A DNA stretch of 12,227 nucleotides, from contig HF999743.1 in NCBI GenBank assembly GCA_000434215.1, positions 24,576-36,802 of the forward strand. The letters are read 5' to 3'. The position numbers were made by a program, and so were the translations under genes. The notes under the pieces were generated by a model. It was not told where the DNA came from. It was given only the letters and a program-made list of their open reading frames with translations, and did no database searches. The stretch's first letter is position 1, and each line of letters begins with the position of its first letter. Shown in pieces: positions 6,271 through 12,227 of the stretch. Source of the stretch: Bacteroides sp. CAG:144 (GTDB lineage: Bacteria; Bacteroidota; Bacteroidia; Bacteroidales; UBA11471).

Positions 6271-6800
6271 ACGGCACGACACCTCTTCTGAAACCGTTCC
6301 GTTTCTGCCCGCAATGCGGGTCGGAGAGATTCATCGATAACAACGTCCAGTCGAAACGTTGTCTCGATTGCGGGCTGATATATTACATCAATCCCAAAGC
6401 CGCCGTCGTAGCTCTCATTACCAACGAACAGGGCGATATTCTCGTGTGCCGGCGCGCCAAAGATCCGGCACGGGGAACTCTCGACCTCCCGGGCGGCTTT
6501 ACCGATCTCGACGAGACGGCCGAAGAAGCCGTCGCCCGCGAAGTGCGGGAAGAAACCTCGCTCATTGTTACCGAGACCCGATACCTCTTCTCCCTGCCCA
6601 ACCTCTATGCCTACGGCGGTCTCGTCGTACCCACGATGGATCTCTTTTTCGAGTGTCGCGTAGCCGATACCTGCGGACTTTCCGCCCACGACGACGTAGC
6701 CTCCGCACGCTTCATGCCCCGCCGGGAAATATCGCCCGAGCTGTTCGGTCTCGAATCGATACGCCGGGGTATAACCCGTATACTGGAAAGAAGCAAATAG
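6267..6800 (+). CDS. Zinc-ribbon Nudix hydrolase
   Basis: A 177-residue cytoplasmic hydrolase of nucleoside-diphosphate-linked compounds. The N-terminus has a zinc ribbon with C14-x2-C17 and C32-x2-C35, followed by a LIYYINPKAA stretch as in NudC-like NADH pyrophosphatases. The Nudix box spans residues 77-99: GFTDLDE, then RE at 91-92, then EE at 95-96. The metal-binding glutamates are all present. The glycine usual near the end of the box is a serine (S98), a mild departure. At 177 residues it is shorter than full NudC (about 260) and lacks the N-terminal domain of that enzyme, so the substrate should not be assumed to be NADH. Its start shares ATGA with the S41 stop, so the two are probably translated together, although no functional link is known. 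It is followed by a 267-bp gap. Confidence 0.9.
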   Translation: MNGTTPLLKPFRFCPQCGSERFIDNNVQSKRCLDCGLIYYINPKAAVVALITNEQGDILVCRRAKDPARGTLDLPGGFTDLDETAEEAVAREVREETSLIVTETRYLFSLPNLYAYGGLVVPTMDLFFECRVADTCGLSAHDDVASARFMPRREISPELFGLESIRRGITRILERSK

Positions 6801-7034
6801 AAAAGCCTCTACGAAACGCAGGAGGCAATAACAATCCCGAAATCCGGATACGAGGAGAAATACCGAATGAAAGAAAGGGAGATACCGTTCATATACCCGA
6901 TTAAGTTCGCCGATAAAACTTTTTACGAACCGGCATAACCCGAGGCTCTCATCGTCGTTGACTTTTCGTCGAAAACAAGAAGCGATTAAGCATAAAAAAA
7001 TAAACAAGCCCTTTTTTCTACTCTTGCCTTTCAC
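6801..7034. other. Intergenic region between the Nudix gene and the mutS promoter
   Basis: No convincing gene is seen. The left end has a weak inverted repeat (GCCTC at 6805-6809, GAGGC at 6822-6826) without a T run. The right end is A/T-rich and leads into the mutS promoter. There is no strong terminator for the S41-Nudix pair, so some read-through into mutS is possible. Confidence 0.5.
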
Positions 7035-7042
7035 TATCTTTG
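7012..7042 (+). promoter_or_regulatory. Sigma-ABfr-type promoter of the mutS operon
   Basis: TTTT (7012-7015) and TATCTTTG (7035-7042) are separated by exactly 19 nt, fitting the Bacteroidota -33/-7 layout with a perfect TAnnTTTG box. The transcription start should be near 7049, giving a leader of about 19 nt to the GTG at 7068 or 31 nt to the ATG at 7080. Confidence 0.72.
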
Positions 7043-7067
7043 TAAGCAAATCAAAACAAGAATTTCC

Positions 7068-9686
7068 GTGGCAAAAGAGATGGTAGAAACCCCGCTGATG
7101 AAACAGTACATCGAGATGAAAGCCGTTCATCCCGATGCCATATTGCTTTTCAGGGTAGGGGACTTCTATGAAACATTTTCCGACGATGCCATTACCGCAT
7201 CGGAGATACTGGGTATCACCCTCACACGGAGGGCCAACGGATCGGCCCAGTACGTCGAACTGGCCGGATTCCCACATCACGCACTCGATACTTACCTTCC
7301 CAAATTGGTTCGCTCGGGAAAACGGGTTGCCATCTGCGAACAGCTCGAAGACCCGAAACTCACCAAGAAACTGGTCAAACGAGGTATCACCGAGCTGGTC
7401 ACGCCCGGCGTTTCTATCGACGATAATATCCTCGACCACAAAGAAAACAACTTTTTGGCCGGCGTGCATTTCGGGAAAAACGGGACGTGCGGAGTCGCAT
7501 TCCTCGACATTTCGACGGGAGAGTTCCTTACGGCCGAAGGCAACTACGATTACATCGATAAACTGCTGGGTAACTTCCAGCCCAAAGAAATTCTTTTCGA
7601 ACGCAGCAAGCGAAAAATATTCGAAGAACATTTCGGAAACCGATATTTCACCTTCGAGCTCGAAGACTGGATTTTCACCGAAGAAGCGGCCACCGAACGG
7701 CTGTTGCGGCATTTCGGGACGAAAAACCTGAAAGGATTCGGCGTACAAAACCTGAAAATGGGTATTATAGCCTCGGGTGCCTTGCTGCATTATCTCGACA
7801 TCACCCAGCACACACACATCTCGCATATACTCTCGCTCTCCCGCATCGAAGCCGACCGTTATGTGCGCCTCGATAAGTTTACCGTGCGCAGCCTCGAACT
7901 GCTCTCCACGATGAACGAAGGCGGGAAAAGCCTGCTCGACATCATCGACCGCACCGTATGCCCGATGGGAGCACGGTTGTTGAAACGCTGGATAACCTTT
8001 CCCCTGAAAGAGACAGGCCCTATACGCGACCGGCAAGACGTCGTGGAATTTTTCTTCCGCCACCCCGACGCCAAAGAACTCATCGACCGCCAGCTGTGCC
8101 TTATCGGGGATCTCGAACGTCTCATCTCCAAAGTCGCTGTCGGACGCATCACACCTCGGGAGACCGTGCAACTGCGCGTCGCTCTCGCCGCCATAGAGCC
8201 GATACGCGACTGTTGCCAGTCGGCCGACGACGAAGTCTTGCAACGTATCGCCGCGCAACTCAACCCCTGCACGCTTATACGCGACCGCATCGAACGGGAA
8301 ATATCACCCGATGCCCCCTCGCTTACCAACCGGGGCGGAATCATCGCCAAAGGCGTGAACGCCGAACTCGACGAACTCCGCGAAATCTCCGGTTCGGGAA
8401 AAGATTACCTCCTGCACCTGCAACAACGGGAAAGCGAACGGACGGGCATTCCCAGCCTCAAAATAGGATATAACAACGTCTTCGGCTACTACATCGAGGT
8501 ACGCAACACGCACAAAGACAAAGTTCCGGAAGAGTGGATTCGCAAACAGACGCTCGTCAGTGCCGAACGTTACATCACACAGGAGCTGAAAGAATACGAA
8601 GAAAAAATTCTCGGAGCAGAAGAAAAAATCCTCGCCCTCGAAGCGCAACTTTTCAATAATCTGGTACAAGCGATCGCCGACTACATACCGGCCATACAAC
8701 TCAACGCCAACCTCATCGCCCGTATCGACTGCCTGCTGTCCTTTGCAAAAACGGCGCAGGAAAACCACTATATACGCCCCGACGTAAACGACTCGTTCAC
8801 CATCGACATCAAGGAGGGCCGGCACCCCGTTATCGAACGGCAGATGCCCCCGGGCGAAAGCTACATCTCCAACAGCGTGATGCTCGACAACGACCATCAG
8901 CAAATCATCATGATTACCGGCCCCAACATGGCAGGTAAATCGGCGCTCCTGCGGCAAACGGCGCTCATCGTCATCATGGCGCAAATAGGCAGTTACGTGC
9001 CGGCCGAGGCTGCCAGCATAGGAATCGTCGATAAAGTTTTCACCCGGGTCGGAGCTTCGGACAACATATCGCTGGGAGAGTCGACATTCATGGTCGAAAT
9101 GAACGAGGCCGCCGATATTCTCAATAACTTATCCGACCGCAGTCTCGTTCTTTTCGACGAATTGGGACGCGGCACCAGTACCTACGATGGTATCTCTATC
9201 GCGTGGGCCATCGTCGAATACATACACGAACATCGTCGCGCACGGGCAAAAACGCTTTTCGCCACACATTACCATGAGCTTAACGAAATGGAGAAAAGTT
9301 TCCGTCGCATCGCCAACTACAACGTTTCTGTCAAAGAGGTCGACAACAAAGTTATTTTCCTGCGTAAGCTCGTCAGGGGAGGAAGCGAACACAGTTTCGG
9401 TATACACGTGGCCAAACTGGCCGGTATGCCGCAAACTATCGTGCACAGGGCAAACGAAATCCTGCACCAACTCGAAAGCGACAACCGGAAAAACGGAATC
9501 GCCCTTCCTCAGGAAAAGAAAAAAGAACCGACAGGCGGTGGTATGCAACTCAGTTTTTTCCAACTCGACGACCCCGTGCTTTCACAAGTCCGCGACGAAA
9601 TATTACATACCGACATCAACAACCTCACTCCGGTCGAGGCACTCAATAAACTCAACGAAATACGTAAAATCATCACCGGTAAATAA
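7068..9686 (+). CDS. mutS: DNA mismatch repair protein MutS
   Basis: A full-length MutS of 872 residues from the GTG start. It binds mismatches and small loops in DNA as a dimer and recruits MutL. The mismatch-reading motif is F33-Y34-E35 in GDFYETF. Connector, core and clamp domains follow (clamp near 430-550). The ATPase has Walker A GPNMAGKS (618-625, K624), a GASDNIS signature near 663, Walker [11 protein letters not shown] (D697, E698) and the ATHYHE switch histidine region. The C-terminal helix-turn-helix region ends in [14 protein letters not shown] at 827-831 matches the sliding-clamp-binding consensus QL[SD]LF. Alignment remembered from Bacteroides MutS fits throughout. An alternative ATG start lies at 7080, four codons in, and cannot be ruled out. 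No mutL is present nearby, as is common in this phylum. Confidence 0.98.
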   Translation: MAKEMVETPLMKQYIEMKAVHPDAILLFRVGDFYETFSDDAITASEILGITLTRRANGSAQYVELAGFPHHALDTYLPKLVRSGKRVAICEQLEDPKLTKKLVKRGITELVTPGVSIDDNILDHKENNFLAGVHFGKNGTCGVAFLDISTGEFLTAEGNYDYIDKLLGNFQPKEILFERSKRKIFEEHFGNRYFTFELEDWIFTEEAATERLLRHFGTKNLKGFGVQNLKMGIIASGALLHYLDITQHTHISHILSLSRIEADRYVRLDKFTVRSLELLSTMNEGGKSLLDIIDRTVCPMGARLLKRWITFPLKETGPIRDRQDVVEFFFRHPDAKELIDRQLCLIGDLERLISKVAVGRITPRETVQLRVALAAIEPIRDCCQSADDEVLQRIAAQLNPCTLIRDRIEREISPDAPSLTNRGGIIAKGVNAELDELREISGSGKDYLLHLQQRESERTGIPSLKIGYNNVFGYYIEVRNTHKDKVPEEWIRKQTLVSAERYITQELKEYEEKILGAEEKILALEAQLFNNLVQAIADYIPAIQLNANLIARIDCLLSFAKTAQENHYIRPDVNDSFTIDIKEGRHPVIERQMPPGESYISNSVMLDNDHQQIIMITGPNMAGKSALLRQTALIVIMAQIGSYVPAEAASIGIVDKVFTRVGASDNISLGESTFMVEMNEAADILNNLSDRSLVLFDELGRGTSTYDGISIAWAIVEYIHEHRRARAKTLFATHYHELNEMEKSFRRIANYNVSVKEVDNKVIFLRKLVRGGSEHSFGIHVAKLAGMPQTIVHRANEILHQLESDNRKNGIALPQEKKKEPTGGGMQLSFFQLDDPVLSQVRDEILHTDINNLTPVEALNKLNEIRKIITGK

Positions 9687-9689
9687 TCC

Positions 9690-10943
9690 ATGACCGTAAA
9701 AGATTTCGAAATCATGGCCCCCGTGGGCTCGTACGAATCGCTGACCGCCGCCATACAGGGAGGAGCCGGTTCGATATACTTCGGTGTCGAAGGCCTCAAT
9801 ATGCGGGCTCGGAGTTCTAATAATTTCACGCTCGACGATTTGCGTGAAATAGCCCGTATATGTCGGGAAAACGGTATGAAAAGTTATCTCACCGTCAATA
9901 CCGTCATCTACGACAACGATATAGAACTCATGCAACGCATCATCGACGCCGCTCGCGACGCCGGCATTTCGGCCATTATTGCCAGCGACATCGCCGCCAT
10001 GACCTACGCCCGCAGCATCGGCGTGGAGGTGCACTTGTCGACCCAGCTCAATATCACCAATGTCGAGGCTCTCAAATTCTACGCCCGGTACGCCGATGTC
10101 GTCGTATTGGCCCGGGAGCTCAATCTCGACCAAGTAACCCACATTCACCGGGAAATCGAGCGGCAACACATCACCGGCCCGGCAGGTAAACCGGTACGCA
10201 TCGAAATGTTTGCTCACGGCGCACTATGTATGGCCGTATCGGGCAAATGCTATTTGAGTCTGCATGAAATGAACGCTTCGGCCAACCGGGGTGCCTGCAT
10301 GCAAGTATGCCGTCGCGGGTACACTGTCCGCGACAAAGAAAGCGACATCGAACTCGATATCGACAACCAATATATCCTTTCCCCCAAAGATCTGAAAACC
10401 ATACATTTCATCAACCGTATGATGGAAGCCGGCGTGCGCGTGTTCAAAATCGAAGGCCGCGCCCGCAGCGCCGAATACGTGCGAACGGTCGTCGAGTGTT
10501 ATCGCGAAGCCGTAGAAAGCGTTATCGACGGCAGTTACGGCAAGGAAAAAATTGCGGCGTGGGACACACGTCTGTCCAAAGTCTTCAACCGGGGATTCTG
10601 GAACGGTTACTATCTCGGGCAACGGTTGGGAGAGTGGAGCCACACCTACGGTTCGGAAGCGACCCGCGTGAAAGTATATATCGGCAAGGGGATAAAATAC
10701 TATTCCAATCTGGGAGTCGCCGAGTTTGTCATAGAGACGCAATCGCTGCATGTCGGCGACGAAATCGTCATTACCGGCCCTACAACCGGAGCCATCATGA
10801 CAACCGTCGAAGAAATACGGGTCGACCTCAAACCGGTAGAAGAAGCCGTCAAGGGCGACCATTTCTCCATAAAGTTAGGTCAAAAAATCCGTCCGTCGGA
10901 CAAACTCTATAAATGGGTTTCTCCCGAAACGCTCAAACGATGA
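9690..10943 (+). CDS. U32 family protein, probable tRNA U34 hydroxylation protein (TrhP-like)
   Basis: A 417-residue member of peptidase family U32. The family signature is complete at residues 172-190, reading E-x-F-x2-GALC-x4-G-x-C-x-LS. Four cysteines, C180, C187, C203 and C207, match those that bind a 4Fe-4S cluster in characterised relatives such as UbiU/UbiV. E. coli YegQ (TrhP) and B. subtilis YrrN/YrrO are U32 proteins needed for prephenate-dependent 5-hydroxylation of tRNA uridine 34, and the HGALCMAxSG(K/R)C region and SPKDL...KIEGR stretch closely resemble YegQ. The C-terminal part (about 320-417) looks like the extra U32_C beta domain. The longer rRNA hydroxylase RlhA is over 600 residues and fits less well. 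Despite the family name it is unlikely to be a protease. It starts 3 bp after mutS and shares ATGA with mnmD, so the three genes form one operon. The exact modification is an inference. Confidence 0.88.
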   Translation: MTVKDFEIMAPVGSYESLTAAIQGGAGSIYFGVEGLNMRARSSNNFTLDDLREIARICRENGMKSYLTVNTVIYDNDIELMQRIIDAARDAGISAIIASDIAAMTYARSIGVEVHLSTQLNITNVEALKFYARYADVVVLARELNLDQVTHIHREIERQHITGPAGKPVRIEMFAHGALCMAVSGKCYLSLHEMNASANRGACMQVCRRGYTVRDKESDIELDIDNQYILSPKDLKTIHFINRMMEAGVRVFKIEGRARSAEYVRTVVECYREAVESVIDGSYGKEKIAAWDTRLSKVFNRGFWNGYYLGQRLGEWSHTYGSEATRVKVYIGKGIKYYSNLGVAEFVIETQSLHVGDEIVITGPTTGAIMTTVEEIRVDLKPVEEAVKGDHFSIKLGQKIRPSDKLYKWVSPETLKR

Positions 10944-11629
10944 AAGATGAAACACCTGTAATGACCATCACCGCCGACGGCTCTCCGACTCTTTATCTGC
11001 CAACCATCGACGAACATTACCACTCGGTAAAAGGTGCCGTAGCCGAGTCCCGGCATGTCTATATCGACATGGCTCTGCGAGCATCGGGAAAGAAAGAGAT
11101 AGACCTCTTCGAATGCGGTTTGGGAACCGGACTGAACGCTTTTCTATCTTTACTCGAAAGCGAAAAAAGCGACTGCCGCATACGCTATACCGTAATCGAA
11201 GCCTATCCGCTCGCTCCCGAACAGGCGATAGCTCTCGGATACCCCGACATCATCGCCCCCGAATACCGCACTCTTTTCGAGCAGATACACAGCTGCGACT
11301 GGGGGAAACCGGTAAATATCACCCCTCGCTTTTCTTTGCATAAAATAAAAGGCGACCTTACGACTTACCCGTTGGAAGAAAACAGCTACGATGTCATCTA
11401 CTTCGATGCGTTTGCTCCCGAAAAACAGCCCGAAATGTGGAGTGCCGAACTATTGGGACGCATCGCCCGTTCTCTCAGGGAAGAAGGGATTCTTTCTACC
11501 TATTGCGCCAAAGGCGAAGTACGCCGCCGTTTGCAGCAGGCCGGGCTCACCGTGCATCGCACTCCCGGCCCGCCCGGAGGAAAGAGAGAGATATTGCAGG
11601 CCATACGCATTCCTTCCCAAAACCGGTAA
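10940..11629 (+). CDS. mnmD: MnmD, tRNA 5-aminomethyl-(2-thio)uridine-34 methyltransferase
   Basis: A 229-residue SAM-dependent methyltransferase of the DUF752/MnmC2 type. It converts nm5(s2)U34 to mnm5(s2)U34 in certain tRNAs. The SAM-binding motif is LFECGLGTGLNAF (56-68). The family-specific DAFAPEKQPEMW lies at 156-167 and GKREIL, near the end, at 214-219; E. coli MnmC has DAFAPAKNPDMW and GRKREML at the same places. The FAD-dependent MnmC1 oxidase that is fused to it in E. coli is absent, as in the stand-alone enzyme of Aquifex aeolicus. The frame opens at 10913, but the start at 10940 is preferred: it forms an ATGA overlap with the U32 stop and gives the usual N-terminus leading into LYLPTIDEHYHS. 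The neighbouring U32 gene probably also acts on U34, which supports joint expression. Confidence 0.93.
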   Translation: MKDETPVMTITADGSPTLYLPTIDEHYHSVKGAVAESRHVYIDMALRASGKKEIDLFECGLGTGLNAFLSLLESEKSDCRIRYTVIEAYPLAPEQAIALGYPDIIAPEYRTLFEQIHSCDWGKPVNITPRFSLHKIKGDLTTYPLEENSYDVIYFDAFAPEKQPEMWSAELLGRIARSLREEGILSTYCAKGEVRRRLQQAGLTVHRTPGPPGGKREILQAIRIPSQNR

Positions 11630-11693
11630 TATTCCCCACATAAAAAAATAAGTTAATAAATCGGCACCCGATAGAGCTATCCGAAGTTTTTTC

Positions 11694-11701
11694 TATTTTT
11701 G
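11694..11701 (+). promoter_or_regulatory. TAnnTTTG -7 box before the TPR gene
   Basis: TATTTTTG matches the Bacteroidota -7 consensus 18 nt before the ATG at 11720, so transcription should start near 11708. No clear -33 box is seen at the expected distance (11671-11674 is ATAG). The preceding 60 bp are A/T-rich, with no clear terminator for the mutS operon. Confidence 0.5.
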
Positions 11702-11719
11702 TTTCAAAGATTTATCGTC

Positions 11720-12227
11720 ATGAAAAGAAGAACTACACGCTATATAGTCTGCGCCTTGTTATGCAGCGTCGTATCATCGCCTTTAACGGCACAAAAAGCC
11801 GTCCGCATCGAGCAACCGTCCTACACGTTCGACCGCGCGCAGCAAATGTACCGCGAAGGCAATTACGCCGGGTGTATCGACCTCATGACCCAGTTCAGGG
11901 AACAGGCAACCCGCACCACCGACAAAGCCAAAGCCGACTATCTGATTGCCGTCTCGGCCTATGCCGCCAAAGAACCCGATGCCCTCGACCGAATCGAAAA
12001 CTACCTCTTCTGCCACCCGAAAACGCCGCATACCGGGCAAGCTCAACTTCTACGGGGACATATCTACTTCGACAAAGGAATGTACGACAAAGCCATCGGA
12101 ATATATGAAGCCATCGACCTCGATAAATTGACACCCGACAACCAAGCCGATTTGTTGCTGCATCTCGGCAGCGCATACGCAAATACAGGGCAGAATGATA
12201 AAGCGGAACCTTGTTTCACCGCCATTA
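11720..12227 (+). CDS. Exported tetratricopeptide-repeat protein (5' part only)
   Basis: An open frame of 169 codons that runs off the right edge without a stop. A signal peptide comes first (MKRR, then a hydrophobic core with cleavage after LTA, residue 24), so the mature chain starts near Q25. Helical repeats follow that fit TPRs: residues about 45-60 (MYREGNYAGCIDLM), 108-130 (LLRGHIYFDKGMYDKAIGIYEAI) and 144-169 (LLLHLGSAYANTGQNDKAEPCFTAI, with consensus A/G, Y, A and F positions). Together with the FDRAQQMYREGNYAGCID opening it resembles a large exported TPR protein found in Bacteroides genomes, about 1000 residues as I recall it, of unknown function. TPRs usually serve protein-protein contacts, so a periplasmic or outer-membrane scaffold is likely. 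Total length and C-terminal domains are out of view. A promoter-like TATTTTTG lies 18 nt upstream, so it is probably a separate transcription unit from mnmD. Confidence 0.85.
   Translation, partial: MKRRTTRYIVCALLCSVVSSPLTAQKAVRIEQPSYTFDRAQQMYREGNYAGCIDLMTQFREQATRTTDKAKADYLIAVSAYAAKEPDALDRIENYLFCHPKTPHTGQAQLLRGHIYFDKGMYDKAIGIYEAIDLDKLTPDNQADLLLHLGSAYANTGQNDKAEPCFTAI

Noticed and set aside
6867..6938. A 23-codon open frame with AGGAG nine bases upstream, in the gap between the Nudix gene and mutS.
   Set aside because: Shine-Dalgarno sites are little used in this phylum, the peptide has no signal or helix, and a frame this short is expected by chance.
6963..6975. Near-palindrome TTTTCG-T-CGAAAA before mutS.
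   Set aside because: A one-base loop cannot form a hairpin and no T run follows; as an operator it has no second copy or known match.
6126..8258. A long antisense open frame (710 codons) across the S41, Nudix and mutS genes.
   Set aside because: It runs against three well-supported genes and across their intergenic gap, its translation is rich in F, G, R and C with no recognisable domain, and it arises from codon bias on the other strand.
11670..11681. GATAG-AG-CTATC inverted repeat followed by a T run, considered as the mutS-operon terminator.
   Set aside because: The loop is only two bases and the stem five, so a stable hairpin is unlikely; the T run is better explained as part of the promoter region for the TPR gene.

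Overview
The window looks like a chromosomal stretch of a gut-type Bacteroidales bacterium (phylum Bacteroidota). The reasons are promoters of the TAnnTTTG type, starts mostly without a Shine-Dalgarno sequence, a BspA-like LRR protein with a C-terminal beta-rich tail, a DUF4857 protein, and a MutS whose sequence resembles Bacteroides MutS as I remember it. Base composition looks close to even, which is higher than typical Bacteroides, so the genus is left open. Nearly all genes are on the + strand. The exceptions are two tRNA genes on the - strand. I see no phage, transposon, plasmid or CRISPR sequence.

Region 1 (1-4200): an ABC-2-like permease subunit, a DUF4857 protein anchored at both ends, an eight-helix membrane protein of unknown function, and a secreted leucine-rich-repeat protein follow one another on the + strand and end at a strong hairpin terminator (4154-4195). 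The first two genes are tightly spaced, with a Shine-Dalgarno-like sequence between them. The ATPase expected for the permease would lie upstream, outside the window.

Region 2 (4200-4570): two identical tRNA-Asn(GUU) genes lie in tandem on the - strand. They have their own promoter (TTGC-N19-TACTTTTG) and their own intrinsic terminator. The tRNA promoter and the promoter of the next + strand gene overlap back to back.

Region 3 (4576-6800): an exported S41 C-terminal-processing-type protease is coupled by an ATGA overlap to a zinc-ribbon Nudix hydrolase. A 267-bp gap follows, whose right end carries the mutS promoter.

Region 4 (7068-11629): mutS, a U32-family protein carrying the four-cysteine signature and related to tRNA U34 hydroxylation proteins, and a stand-alone MnmD methyltransferase form a tight operon (3-bp gap, then an ATGA overlap). 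The last two genes probably both act on the wobble uridine of tRNAs, so the operon joins DNA mismatch repair with decoding accuracy.

Region 5 (11630-12227): a promoter and the first 169 codons of an exported TPR protein, cut by the window edge.

Most of this is core-genome content. The least understood part is the ABC permease/DUF4857/eight-helix membrane cluster at the left. The most distinctive non-coding structure is the tRNA-Asn/S41 intergenic region. I found no firm evidence for a wholly new defence or mobile system.
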